Part shown: piece after piece, positions 9,594 to 17,514 of the stretch
Layout of the letters: the number at the start of each line of letters is the position of its first letter
Numbering within the stretch: the first letter of the stretch is position 1
NCBI GenBank assembly: GCA_958295825.1
Contig: OY282375.1
Coordinates: 1,969,489-2,033,488, forward strand
Length of the DNA stretch: 64,000 nucleotides
Reading direction: 5' to 3'
From: an uncultured Candidatus Entotheonella sp.
GTDB taxonomy: Bacteria; Tectomicrobia; Entotheonellia; Entotheonellales; Entotheonellaceae
Translations under genes and position numbers: made by a program
Notes under the pieces: model-generated
Seen by the model: the letters and a program-made list of their open reading frames with translations, nothing else
Databases searched by the model: none
What the model was told of the DNA's origin: nothing

Positions 9594-9778
9594 GCGTCGA
9601 GATGAAAGTACTACCTGACGGAGAGTGGGGACGGCTCGTGCAGTCGCCAGAGCGGCCGATGCAATCGGGCCACCACTTTTTGGGACTGCCATCCAGTTGC
9701 CGGTAGTGGGGCAGCACCGGCGTCCCCGAGGTGAACAGCCAGCGTGGGCCCGGCGGCACTTCAAACGATGTTGGGCAT
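9594..9778 (-). pseudogene. N-terminal relic of an unrecognised small gene
   Basis: On the minus strand a near-perfect RBS (AAGGAGG, six bases before ATG) introduces a start at 9778 that stops after five codons, MPNIV. Removing one T from the TTT run restores a frame reading VEVPPGPRWLFTSGTPVLPH and on through YRQLDGSPKKWWPD. I do not recognise the family. The frame then runs into low-quality sequence and a stop near 9577, so the 3' part is also lost. The strong RBS and sensible frame make a dead gene more likely than chance, but this is inference. Confidence 0.4.
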
Positions 9779-9954
9779 CAAGTTCCTCCTTCCTTGTGTT
9801 TGATCTCCCCTGCAAGGTGCGCCGGCATTCCTGTGCATTTCGGCAGATTCCGACAGAGAATTCTCGTGTTTCCAAAATGGACAACGCCGAGGGAGCGGGG
9901 TAGGGTAGGCCCTTCCAGAAGGGGACGCATCACAAAACTGGGGATAGACCGAAG

Positions 9955-10512
9955 ATGCAGGAACAAGACAACAGCCAGGGCGCCCGCGGAGTGGCGATCG
10001 GCATTGCCGCCATGGCGGTGGTGGTGACGGCCTCGAACATCCTGGTGCAATATCCGATCAACGACTGGCTGACGTGGGGCGCGCTGTCATACCCGTTCGC
10101 GTTTCTGGTCACCGATCTGACGAACCGGCGTCTGGGGCCGGGCAGCGCGCGACGCGTGGTGTGGGTCGGCTTCGCGTTCGCGGTAGTGTTCTCCGCCTGG
10201 CTGGCGACGCCGCGCATTGCCGGGGCGTCGGGGAGCGCCTTTCTGGTCGGCCAGCTTGCCGACGTGTGGGTGTTCGACCGCCTGCGGCACTTGAAGTGGT
10301 GGCAGGCGCCACTGGTGTCGTCGTCGCTGGGGTCGATCCTGGATACGGCGCTGTTTTTTTCGCTGGCCTTCGCCGGGACCGACCTGCCGTGGACCACTTG
10401 GGCGCTGGGCGATCTGGCCGTGAAGGCGGTGTTTGCGGCGCTGTTGCTGATCCCGTTCCGGCTGTTGCTGGAGGTGATACGGCCGGCGGGACAATCGGCT
10501 GTGGAAGTGTGA
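9955..10512 (+). CDS. yhhQ: YhhQ-family queuosine precursor transporter (VUT family, DUF165)
   Basis: A 185-residue integral membrane protein with about six hydrophobic segments. The block LSYPFAFLVTDLTNRRLG is the family signature, and SSSLGSILDTALFFSLAF is the second conserved region. YhhQ proteins import 7-cyano-7-deazaguanine or related precursors used to make queuosine in tRNA. No queuosine-synthesis gene or preQ1 riboswitch is seen nearby. The upstream stretch holds only a small CCCTT/AAGGG hairpin. The sirtuin gene follows at once, so the two are probably cotranscribed, although no functional link is evident. Family call is firm; substrate is by homology. Confidence 0.88.
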   Translation: MQEQDNSQGARGVAIGIAAMAVVVTASNILVQYPINDWLTWGALSYPFAFLVTDLTNRRLGPGSARRVVWVGFAFAVVFSAWLATPRIAGASGSAFLVGQLADVWVFDRLRHLKWWQAPLVSSSLGSILDTALFFSLAFAGTDLPWTTWALGDLAVKAVFAALLLIPFRLLLEVIRPAGQSAVEV

Positions 10513-10549
10513 GCCGAAAGCTTTGGACCCATGTGAGGAAGTCATCGCT

Positions 10550-11299
10550 TTGGACGTCGGTCTGATGCAATTCCGCAAGTACATTGAGGACGCCAGCCGC
10601 ATCGTGTTCTTCACCGGCGCTGGCGTCAGCACCGAATCGGGCATTCCCGATTTTCGCAGTCCGGGCGGTATCTGGACGCGCTTTCGGCCCATCGACTTCT
10701 CGGAGTTCATGGCGTCGCGGGAGGCGCGGCGCGAATCGTGGCGGCGCAAGTTCGAGACCGACGAGACGCTCAGCATCGCCAAGCCTAACGACGGACACGC
10801 CGCCATCGCCAGGCTGGTGCGGCAGGGCAAGGCGTCGTGCGTCATCACCCAGAACATCGACGGGCTGCACCAAGCGTCCGGAGTGCCGCACGAGCAGGTC
10901 ATCGAGCTGCACGGCAACACGACTTACGCCCTTTGCCTCGGCTGCCGCGAGCGCTATGAGCTTGACCCTATACGGGAGCAATTCGAGCGCGACGGCGAGC
11001 CGCCGAATTGCCACTGCGGCGGCTATATCAAGACCGCCACGATCTCGTTCGGCCAAGCGATGCCGGAGGCGGAGATGGCACGTGCCGAGGCGGAAACGAA
11101 CGCCTGCGACCTGTTCGTCGCCGTTGGCTCGTCCCTGGTCGTCTACCCCGCCGCCGGTTTTCCCGCCCTCGCCAAGCGGCGCGGCGCTCGCCTGGTGATC
11201 CTCAACCGCGAGCCAACCGACCTCGACCCCCTCGCCGACCTGACGCTGCACCGCGAAATCGGCCCGACCCTGATAAGCGTGACCAGCGCCGTGCCCTGA
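10550..11299 (+). CDS. cobB: Sir2-family NAD-dependent protein deacylase (sirtuin)
   Basis: Removes acyl groups from protein lysines using NAD. The NAD-binding segment FFTGAGVSTESGIPDFR and the catalytic region VITQNIDGLHQASG with its LHGN histidine are complete. The zinc site is present as CLGC plus CHC, that is CxxC followed by CxC. GSSLVVYPAAGF is the late NAD-contacting loop. The start is uncertain. The TTG chosen has GAGGAA nine bases upstream and gives 249 residues; the first ATG is at 10565 (244 residues) and a TTG at 10523 would also be in frame. All preserve the full domain. It lies 28 bp before alkA. Confidence 0.9.
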   Translation: MDVGLMQFRKYIEDASRIVFFTGAGVSTESGIPDFRSPGGIWTRFRPIDFSEFMASREARRESWRRKFETDETLSIAKPNDGHAAIARLVRQGKASCVITQNIDGLHQASGVPHEQVIELHGNTTYALCLGCRERYELDPIREQFERDGEPPNCHCGGYIKTATISFGQAMPEAEMARAEAETNACDLFVAVGSSLVVYPAAGFPALAKRRGARLVILNREPTDLDPLADLTLHREIGPTLISVTSAVP

Positions 11300-11327
11300 T
11301 CCGCCACGCCCTCTTGAACGGAAAACC

Positions 11328-12254
11328 ATGCCCCACATCTTTGAGATCATCCCGCGAGCCCCTTACTCGTTCGACCTGACCGCCGCGCGCTTCGGGCGTT
11401 TTGCCAGCGAGATCGTCGATCTGCTCGACGGCAAGCAGTACCGACGCCTGCTCACCGCCGGGCGCCAGCTTGCCTTGGCCACGGTGACAGACGTCGGCAC
11501 GGTCGGCAAGCCGCGTCTCGCCGTGGAATTGCGTAGTCCGTCCAAGGCGCCGCTGCAACGGGCAGCCTTCGAGGCGCAGGTGCGGCACATCCTGTGCACC
11601 GATCTCGACCTTCGACCGTTCCATCGCCTGGCGCGCGGCAACGATCTGCTGGCGCCCTTGGTCACCCGCTTCCGCGGCTTGCGCCTCGCGGCTAGCCCGA
11701 CGCTGTTTGAGGCGCTGGTCGGCGCAGTGCTGTCGCAGCAGGTCAACCTCACGTTCGCGTACTCGATCAAGCGGGAACTGGTCGAGCGCTTCGGGTGCAA
11801 ATGGCGGGTCGGGGGCCGCACCTATTGGGCCTTCCCGGAGCCGCGCCGCTTCGCCGAGCAGAGCGTGGAGGCCCTGCGCGCCTTCCGCCTGAGCAACGCC
11901 AAGGCCGGGGCGCTCATTCGCCTTGGCGACGCCTTTGCGTCATCCATCCCTTTCCCCGCGCCGTCCGCCGAGCTGGATTCGCTGTCCGACGATGATCTCA
12001 TCGAACGCCTGACCACCCTCAAGGGCATCGGCCGCTGGACCGCCGAAACCGCTTTGGTACGCGGCCTCATCCGCCCCGACGTTTTTCCAGCCGGTGACCT
12101 TGCAGTCGTCAAATACTTAGCCCAAAGCCTGCTGGGCAAAACGGAAAAGGCATCCGAAGCCGAAATGCGCACCTTTGCCGAACGCTGGCGCCCCTATCGC
12201 GGCCTCGCCCTCGTCTATTGCTATGCCGAAATGGGCCGCCGCAATAGGGGCTGA
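11328..12254 (+). CDS. alkA: AlkA-type DNA-3-methyladenine glycosylase II (HhH-GPD)
   Basis: Base-excision-repair glycosylase that removes alkylated purines. The 308-residue protein has an AlkA-type N-terminal domain, then the HhH-GPD fold. The helix-hairpin-helix is LKGIGRWTAE (residues 231-240) and the catalytic aspartate is Asp257 in FPAGDLAVVK. SPTLFEALVGAVLSQQVNLT is the conserved start of the catalytic domain. The length is close to E. coli AlkA (282). No Ada-type regulator is adjacent. The gene follows the sirtuin gene by 28 bp in the same direction. Confidence 0.9.
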   Translation: MPHIFEIIPRAPYSFDLTAARFGRFASEIVDLLDGKQYRRLLTAGRQLALATVTDVGTVGKPRLAVELRSPSKAPLQRAAFEAQVRHILCTDLDLRPFHRLARGNDLLAPLVTRFRGLRLAASPTLFEALVGAVLSQQVNLTFAYSIKRELVERFGCKWRVGGRTYWAFPEPRRFAEQSVEALRAFRLSNAKAGALIRLGDAFASSIPFPAPSAELDSLSDDDLIERLTTLKGIGRWTAETALVRGLIRPDVFPAGDLAVVKYLAQSLLGKTEKASEAEMRTFAERWRPYRGLALVYCYAEMGRRNRG

Positions 12255-12532
12255 GACCCGGCGGACGGCTGTTTCAGGCTGTTCAATCTTGCCTGGATCA
12301 CGTCTGCGGCCAGGGCCTGTTGACATCCATGCGATCGACACGAAGAAGGGATTTGTTGTGGTGTCCGCCATGCCCCCATGCCCGCGCTCCCGGAGAGGTA
12401 TCGCGATTCACAAATACCCTCCAAGACAAGCATGGCTTCTGGTAGCCCCCATTGACTCCCGTGCCAAGCCGTCGGAAACTGCGTCCCTGCGGCGGCTTGA
12501 CACGTTCAGCGGCGGTAATGTCTAACACAATT
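12255..12532. other. intergenic stretch between alkA and the IS1595-type element
   Basis: Frames on both strands stay open (for example minus-strand 12298-12528), but none shows a motif I recognise. A minus-strand reading LDITAAERV close to the element is weakly like part of MmeI-type methyltransferases and could be the other side of the gene the element entered. That idea is tentative. Confidence 0.25.
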
Positions 12533-12547
12533 AGTATTTACAGGCTT
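12533..12547 (+). repeat. left inverted repeat of the IS1595-type element
   Basis: AGTATTTACAGGCTT, the exact complement of 14187-14201. Its last two bases are the first two of the TTGACA promoter box. Confidence 0.75.
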
Positions 12548-12573
12548 GACAATTCAGGCATGTAAGGTAGTAC
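12546..12573 (+). promoter_or_regulatory. probable transposase promoter overlapping the left repeat
   Basis: A consensus -35 box TTGACA (12546-12551) is followed after 16 bases by a weak -10 box TAGTAC. A strong RBS, AGGAGGT, and the transposase ATG follow. Overlap with the terminal repeat would let transposase binding repress its own gene, as in many IS elements. Confidence 0.45.
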
Positions 12574-12596
12574 CTTCTCTTGTAGGAGGTGATGCT

Positions 12597-13255
12597 ATGA
12601 ACCTGATCAGCATTTTCAGCAAGTACCCGACTCAAGAAGCCTGTATCGAACACCTTGAAACCGTCCGTTGGAACGACAACCCGACCTGCCCATATTGCAA
12701 AAGCGACAAGGTGGCCCGCAAGAACGAACTGGATAAAGTGGGCCGCTGGAACTGCCACGCTTGCAAGTCCAGCTTCAATGTCCTGTCCGGCACCATCATG
12801 CAAAAGACCAAGGTCCCTTTGCAAAAGTGGTTCCTGGCAATCGGCTTGATGGTCAACGCCAAGAAAAGCCTGTCAAGCTGCCAACTGGCCCGCGACCTGG
12901 AATTGAACCAGAAGACGGCATGGTACGTGCAAACTCGCATTCGCGTGGCGATGGTGCACAAAGAGCGCCACTTGCTCCAGGGCATCCTTGAGGCCGACGA
13001 AACCTACCTGGGCGGCAAGCCGCGCAAGGGCAATCGGCGCGAAGATGACAAGCCCGCCCCAAAGGGCCACGGCACCAAAAAGCGCCTGATCGTCGGCGCT
13101 GTCGAACGTGGCGGCCGGGTGACGGCCCCCGCACGGCCGCCAATGTCCATGACTATGGCGGCGTCAAGAACTTCATGAATCACGCGGTCGTGATTCATCG
13201 CACGGCCTACGTTGACGGCTCGGTTCACACCCACACGATTGAAGGCTTCTGGTGA
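12597..13255 (+). pseudogene. IS1595-family transposase, frameshifted and truncated
   Basis: The N-terminus has the IS1595-type zinc ribbon, CPYC followed by CHAC, near residues 24-45, and the catalytic start GILEADETYLGGK typical of the family. After GAVERGGRV the frame is lost near 13125, and the proper frame resumes as NVHDYGGVKNFMNHAVVIHR and ends in HTHTIEGFW. The normal C-terminal helix region after EGFW is absent: the TGG codon runs directly into TGAACCGG, the start region of the passenger. A deletion therefore fused transposase and methyltransferase. The ATG after AGGAGGTGATGCT is the start; an upstream in-frame start lies inside the terminal repeat. Confidence 0.85.
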
Positions 13256-14196
13256 ACCGGCTCTACTACGGCGACTGCATCACGATCATGCGAGATCACG
13301 TGAACCTGGGGAGTGTAGACTTGATTGACCTGGACCCACCCTTCAACTCCAATCAGGAATACAACGCCATCTACAAGGACGAAACGGGCCGCCCCTATCG
13401 CAAGACCTATCTCCCCTCTGGGAGACCCGCAACAAATTTGTGGAACGATATTGACAACCTGTCTGGCCGCGCCCGTGAACGCATCGGATATGCCACCCAA
13501 AGCCCATTGCCTTGCTTGAACGCATCATCAAGGCGTCGAGCAACGAGGGCGACACGGTGTTTGATCCCTTCTGTGGATGCGCTACGACACTTGAAGCCGC
13601 CCACAGACTCAATCGGAAGTGGACCGGCATCGACATTGCCATTCATGCCGTCAAGCGCGTGGCGAAAGTGCGCTGGCAAGACCGCCTGCGCTTTTGAGGG
13701 TAAAGACTTCGTGGTTGACGGCGTGCCGCGCACCCTGGAAGGCGCGCGTGACCTGTGGCAGCGTGATCCCTATCACTTCCAGAAGTGGGCTGTCGAGGCC
13801 GTGGAGGGCTTCGTAACAACGAAGCGCACGGCAGACGGCGGCCTTGATGGCCGCCTGTACTTCGCTAGGCCGAACATGGATGATCTGCAAAGCATGGCGA
13901 TCGGGGTCAAGGGCGGCAAGAATGTCGGCATTGCCACGCTGCGTGCCTTACGCGGCGTGTTGGAGAATGACGCGGCGCTGATCGTCGGCCTGCTTATCCT
14001 GGAGCCGTTAGGCGTAACAAAGGAACGCAACTTCCATCGCTTCCTGGCTGAAGCAGGGGATACCCAGTCCGCGTTTGCGCGGCCCTATCCGCGCCTGCAA
14101 CTACGGACGGTTGCAGACATCCTGAACGGCAAAGGATTCGACGTGCCGGGCATGGTTGCACGCGGCACCGGGCAGGGTGTACTACTAAGCCTGTAA
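13252..14196 (+). pseudogene. passenger site-specific DNA methyltransferase (beta-class), broken
   Basis: Begins NRLYYGDCITIMRDHV with the catalytic DLDPPFNSNQEYNAIYKDE motif IV, then the linker PATNLWNDIDNLSGRARERI. The AdoMet-binding motif FDPFCGCATTLEAAHRLNRK lies in another frame (13512-13697), after which the first frame resumes with GKDFVVDGVPRTLEG. There are thus two frameshifts, near 13500 and 13695. A block is also missing between DETGRP and LPSGRPATNLW, where the target-recognition region usually sits. The initiating codon is now GTG because the deletion junction replaced the A of ATG. The order motif IV then motif I is that of beta-class N4-cytosine or N6-adenine methyltransferases. 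The TAA stop falls in the right terminal repeat. Confidence 0.75.
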
Positions 14197-14201
14197 ATAC
14201 T
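14187..14201 (-). repeat. right inverted repeat of the IS1595-type element
   Basis: AAGCCTGTAAATACT, the exact complement of the left repeat at 12533-12547. Confidence 0.75.
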
Positions 14202-14206
14202 TATTG

Positions 14207-15167
14207 CGTGTCGAAAATGATCGAGTCATTCAGGATTCTTTCCAACGCCAACCGACTCGTACCGCCTCGTATCGAGTTAGTTGCCACCAGACCGGCGCGG
14301 TCGGTCTTCCCTTCGGCAGCCGTCCGGCCTTGGCGAACCAATAGCAAATCAGGTCCGGTTTACCGTGCACCAATCCGCTGTATGCCTGGCTCAATGCCTC
14401 GGCGTAATCATGTCCCAACTCACTTCGGAGCTTTCTGTTTCCCAAAAACGGCGGGTTGCCCACCACCACGTCTGCGGCCGGCCACTCCGGTTCGCCGCCC
14501 GCCGGCGTCAGCACCGCGTCGCGGCATTCGATGGTGTCCAGCGGCTTCAGGATCGGATCGCGCGAGCCGGCAAAGCCGTTGCAGCGCATCCACTGAATCT
14601 CGCCGATCCACATCGAGACGCGGGCCAGTTCCGCTGAACCAATCGACCGTCTCAAAACCGATCTCACCGCCCGTTGCCACGGCTCCAAACAGGGTGCGAG
14701 CCATGTTGCCAAATCGCTCTGGCCGTAAGCGCGCTCGTTCCAGCATGCGCGTAAACATGTTGTCGCGCAGCATGCCGACGTCCTCGGCGAACATGCAGAA
14801 GACGAGCCGGTTGACGAAGTGCGCCACTGCCTGCGGTTCGTGGCCGCGTTCACGCAACGACTGCGCCAGCGCCGCAAAGGTTGCCGCAGCGCGCTCGGTG
14901 AGCGCCTGACGGCTTTCGCCCGGCCGCAATCGTTCGGGGCCGGACATCGCCCGCTTGAGCTTGTCGCGAATGGCCGCGTCGGCGAGGTCGTCCAGGGTGA
15001 ACGCGTGCGTCTCGCTGACGCTGTTGGTCCAGTTGGTGCGGATGCGGAAGCGCGCCACGTCGGAGACGATGAGCAGCGGCGGGTTTTCCAGGGCGAGGGC
15101 GTATTGCCGCAGTTGATTGAAAGCAGCGTCGAGGTTGGCGTGCTTGCCTTTGTATTCCCAAAGGTTT
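14207..15167 (-). pseudogene. relic of an MmeI-like class I DNA methyltransferase / type IIL R-M protein
   Basis: Minus-strand pieces of one large gene. The upstream part reads EYKGKHANLDAAFNQLRQYA and LENPPLLIVSDVARFRI, the N-terminal region of MmeI-like restriction-methylation proteins, then FVNRLVFCMFAEDVGMLRDN. After FETVDWFSG the frame changes and a block holding the AdoMet-binding motif is missing. The second frame resumes with MWIGEIQWMRCNGF and the catalytic VVVGNPPFLGNRKLR. A third shift gives DRAGLVATNSIRGG, which runs up to the right end of the IS1595-type element. The endonuclease N-terminus and the target-recognition domain are both gone. These genes combine adenine methylation with cleavage; this copy is dead. 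Confidence 0.78.
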
Positions 15168-15359
15168 CCCGCCATCGTTCAACTTCTCAGGCTGGATCGC
15201 CAACGCATGCTGCATGGCGGCCTCGTACTCGTCCTCCTGGCGTCGCATCCCATCAAGGAGTTCGGCCACCCACCGCGATACGCTGCGCTCGTTCTCCGCT
15301 GCCCGCATCCGCAACCGGCAGACGAGATCCTCCGTCAGGGTGATGGTGACGTGCTTCAT
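15168..15359 (-). pseudogene. ribbon-helix-helix antitoxin N-terminus, fused to the methyltransferase relic
   Basis: Starts MKHVTITLTEDLVCRLRMRA and continues through ENERSVSRWVAELLDGMRRQ, a CopG/Arc-like ribbon-helix-helix fold typical of VapB-type antitoxins. After about 64 residues the reading enters the MmeI-like relic at a deletion junction near 15168, so the C-terminal toxin-binding tail is lost. No PIN-domain toxin is nearby. An orphan DNA-binding fragment could still be made, but probably is not functional. Confidence 0.6.
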
Positions 15360-15369
15360 TTTCGTCCCC

Positions 15370-16005
15370 TCATGATTCAGCCGGAGCCGATGATACACCG
15401 CCAGCGCGCACAATCGCAGTGCCGATCATCGCATCGCGGGTAACCAGGGGAACGAGCTCGTCTTCGCGCAGATGCTCCGTACCCGCCGGTCGTTCGGGCA
15501 GCACCATGTAGCGGATGTCGGAATTGCTGTCCCAGACGCGCACCTCGATGTTCTCCGGCAGGTCAAGGCCGAATTCGCGTAGCACCGTTCTCGGCTCGCG
15601 GACCAGCCGCGAGCGGTAGGCGTACGACTTGTACCAGGCGGGCGGCAGCCCCAGAACGGGCCAGGGGTAGCACGAGCACAGGGTGCAGACCACCACGTTG
15701 TGCACGCTCGGGGTGTTCTCCAACACGACGATGTCGGCGCCCTGCGCGCCGCTGAATCCCAACTCCGCCACCGCCGCGGTGCCGTCGGCCATCAGGCGCT
15801 GCTTGTAGGCGGGATCGACCCAGGCACGGGCCACCACCTTGGCGCCGTTGAGCGGCCCGATGTCCTGCTCGTAGGTGCGCACCACGGCGTCGATGACGTC
15901 GGTGGTGATAAGGCCCTTTTCGACCAGCAGGGATTCCAGGGCCTGGGTGCGCAGGGCCATGTCCGCGTCGCTGCCGGCATGGGCGTGGTGGTGTGCGCCG
16001 TTCAT
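15370..16005 (-). CDS. nthA: nitrile hydratase alpha subunit, cobalt type
   Basis: Catalytic subunit that hydrates nitriles to amides. The metal site C107-T-L-C110-S-C112 in [19 protein letters not shown] is complete; Thr at the second position marks the non-corrin cobalt class, against Ser in iron enzymes. The cysteines at 110 and 112 are normally oxidised after translation. The 211-residue length is normal. The start is the ATG after GGAGGAGCAAAGCC and overlaps the beta-subunit stop by four bases (ATGA), so the two are translationally coupled in the beta-alpha order usual for cobalt enzymes. No small activator gene (p14K/NhlE) is seen next to it. Confidence 0.95.
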   Translation of the reverse strand: MNGAHHHAHAGSDADMALRTQALESLLVEKGLITTDVIDAVVRTYEQDIGPLNGAKVVARAWVDPAYKQRLMADGTAAVAELGFSGAQGADIVVLENTPSVHNVVVCTLCSCYPWPVLGLPPAWYKSYAYRSRLVREPRTVLREFGLDLPENIEVRVWDSNSDIRYMVLPERPAGTEHLREDELVPLVTRDAMIGTAIVRAGGVSSAPAES

Positions 16006-16685
16006 TGGCTTTGCTCCTCCAGCGGTTCGAGATAGCTCTCCCACATGTCGATGCAGACCGTGCTGTTGGCCTCCGCGGCGTCGCCCCAAAGCTCCAAGGC
16101 CGCGAAACGCACCGCGTACACCGCCTGGGGTTCGGCGGCGGCGCCGGACGGCTGCGCGTCCTGCACGTCCTGAAAGCCGTAGAAACGCGTCACCACGCCG
16201 CGTTTGCCGCGCACGTAGCGGGGCAGCCGGGTATGGCCGTGCGGGTGCAGGTTGCGGACCCGCACGACGTCGCCGATGGCGAATCGCGGCTGCGCGTCCA
16301 CCTCGCGGCGCGGCGAGCGGTGCTTGCGCAGGTTGGCTAGAACCGCTTGCACCCGTTCCGGGTCCTCACAGTGCGGCACCGGGGTGTCGGGCCGACCGCG
16401 GTAAAGCGCTTCCCGGGCCTGCAGTTCCGCGGCCGTCAGCACGCCGCTGTCGATGAGTCCCTTGACGCGGGCGTGCAGCCATTTCTCATAGTAGCTCGAC
16501 CGCAAGTAGCGCAGCGGTTCCATGGTTTCGATGTTGTTGCGCGCGCCGCCCGGAATGGGCACCGGCGTCACCACCCGCATAGCGAACGCCCGGCCCTCCC
16601 ACTCGTGGTGGAACACCGGCTCGTTCGCTTCTCGCTCGACCGGCCCGAAGCCGTGCATGCCGCCCATGTCGTGAATGCCGTTCAT
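16002..16685 (-). CDS. nthB: nitrile hydratase beta subunit
   Basis: Partner of the alpha subunit; together they form the heterodimer holding the cobalt site at the interface. The start [20 protein letters not shown] is the family N-terminus, so the longer upstream frame is rejected. The middle has the [20 protein letters not shown] region and the C-terminus the SH3-like barrel with [20 protein letters not shown] and [20 protein letters not shown]. 227 residues is typical. It follows the phosphatase gene by 16 bp and overlaps the alpha subunit by four. Likely operon with the DsbA-like gene and the phosphatase. Confidence 0.94.
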   Translation of the reverse strand: MNGIHDMGGMHGFGPVEREANEPVFHHEWEGRAFAMRVVTPVPIPGGARNNIETMEPLRYLRSSYYEKWLHARVKGLIDSGVLTAAELQAREALYRGRPDTPVPHCEDPERVQAVLANLRKHRSPRREVDAQPRFAIGDVVRVRNLHPHGHTRLPRYVRGKRGVVTRFYGFQDVQDAQPSGAAAEPQAVYAVRFAALELWGDAAEANSTVCIDMWESYLEPLEEQSQ

Positions 16686-16701
16686 GCCGTTCTCCTCTCC
16701 C

Positions 16702-17439
16702 TCACGCCACCATAGCCCGCCGTAATCGGTCGATTTCCGAGTCACCCAAACCGGTCGTCCGAACATACGCTTCAATACCGTCGTAGCGTGTCTTGAGATA
16801 CGCCAGCGTCGTCCGCATGAAGTCGGGGTCGCACAGGACCAACAAGTCATACGAAAAGCCCTGCGCCTCGGCCCGCTGGCGGGCCTCTTCGAGATAGACA
16901 CCCGCCAGACAGGCGCCGCTCAGGGCATAATCCGCCACGATGGTCTCCTCCGGCACCCCGGCAAGGCCGAGCGCCAACGCCACGATCAGCCCGGTGCGGT
17001 CCTTACCAGCCGTGCAGTTTATCACCGCCGGTAAGGCGCCCGGCGTTGCCAGAGCCGCCAGTGCAGCGCCCACCTGCTCGCTGCGGTCGTCCAGAATACT
17101 GCGGTAGATCTCAACGAGGGACGGCAAAACCTCCGGCATCGACGGCATGTCGTTCAGGAGCGGCAGGTGGCGATAGGTAACGTGAGCCGACACCGCGAAA
17201 ACGTTGGGCGCCTCGGCCAGTTCCGCGGCCTGCCTGAGGTCGATCGCGGTCCGCAGGCCGTATCCGATGAGGGAGGCGCGGTCGGCCTCGGACAGGCGGT
17301 GCGGGCTGTCGGAACGGAGCAGGGTGCGCCAGCGGGTGGCGCCGCCGTTGTGGGTGGGATAGCCGCCGGTGTCGCGGAAATTATACGTCCCCGAAAATTT
17401 CAGGTGACGCTGGGGCATTGGCGGCGTGTCAGACGGCAT
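16702..17439 (-). CDS. tyrosine-protein phosphatase (Y_phosphatase3 / PtpB-like)
   Basis: A 245-residue phosphatase with the signature loop NCTAGKDRTG (catalytic Cys142, Arg148), which has the K-D variant seen in lipid and tyrosine dual-specific enzymes such as M. tuberculosis PtpB. The N-terminal FSGTYNFRDTGGYPT is the matching family motif. The expected general acid region lies near residues 95-120. It sits between the DsbA-like gene (75 bp upstream) and nitrile hydratase (16 bp downstream) on the same strand. Substrate unknown; proteins or phosphoinositides are both possible from the family. Confidence 0.88.
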   Translation of the reverse strand: MPSDTPPMPQRHLKFSGTYNFRDTGGYPTHNGGATRWRTLLRSDSPHRLSEADRASLIGYGLRTAIDLRQAAELAEAPNVFAVSAHVTYRHLPLLNDMPSMPEVLPSLVEIYRSILDDRSEQVGAALAALATPGALPAVINCTAGKDRTGLIVALALGLAGVPEETIVADYALSGACLAGVYLEEARQRAEAQGFSYDLLVLCDPDFMRTTLAYLKTRYDGIEAYVRTTGLGDSEIDRLRRAMVA

Positions 17440-17514
17440 GGCGGTTGATCCGCTTTCCAGAGGGCAGGGGGCGGCTGCCCTCTGCCCAGACTTGCGGAAG
17501 GGTGCAGTGTGAGG

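Larger units (their letters stand above)
12533..14201 (+). mobile_element. IS1595-type element carrying a DNA methyltransferase passenger (decayed)
   Basis: Perfect 15-bp inverted repeats, AGTATTTACAGGCTT and its complement, bound a transposase gene followed by a DNA methyltransferase gene; similarity extends a few bases outward (CAATNAG). The layout of transposase plus unrelated passenger between one pair of ends is that of a transporter IS, a type described in the IS1595 family. No convincing eight-base target duplication is seen. Both genes are broken, so the element is probably inert. Confidence 0.7.

Noticed and set aside
9880..9954. possible preQ1 riboswitch before yhhQ
   Set aside because: The conserved loop and A-rich tail of preQ1-I are not present; only a short CCCTT/AAGGG hairpin is seen.
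10109..11350. 413-codon open frame antisense to yhhQ and the sirtuin gene
   Set aside because: Spans two genes with clear family motifs and shows no motifs itself.
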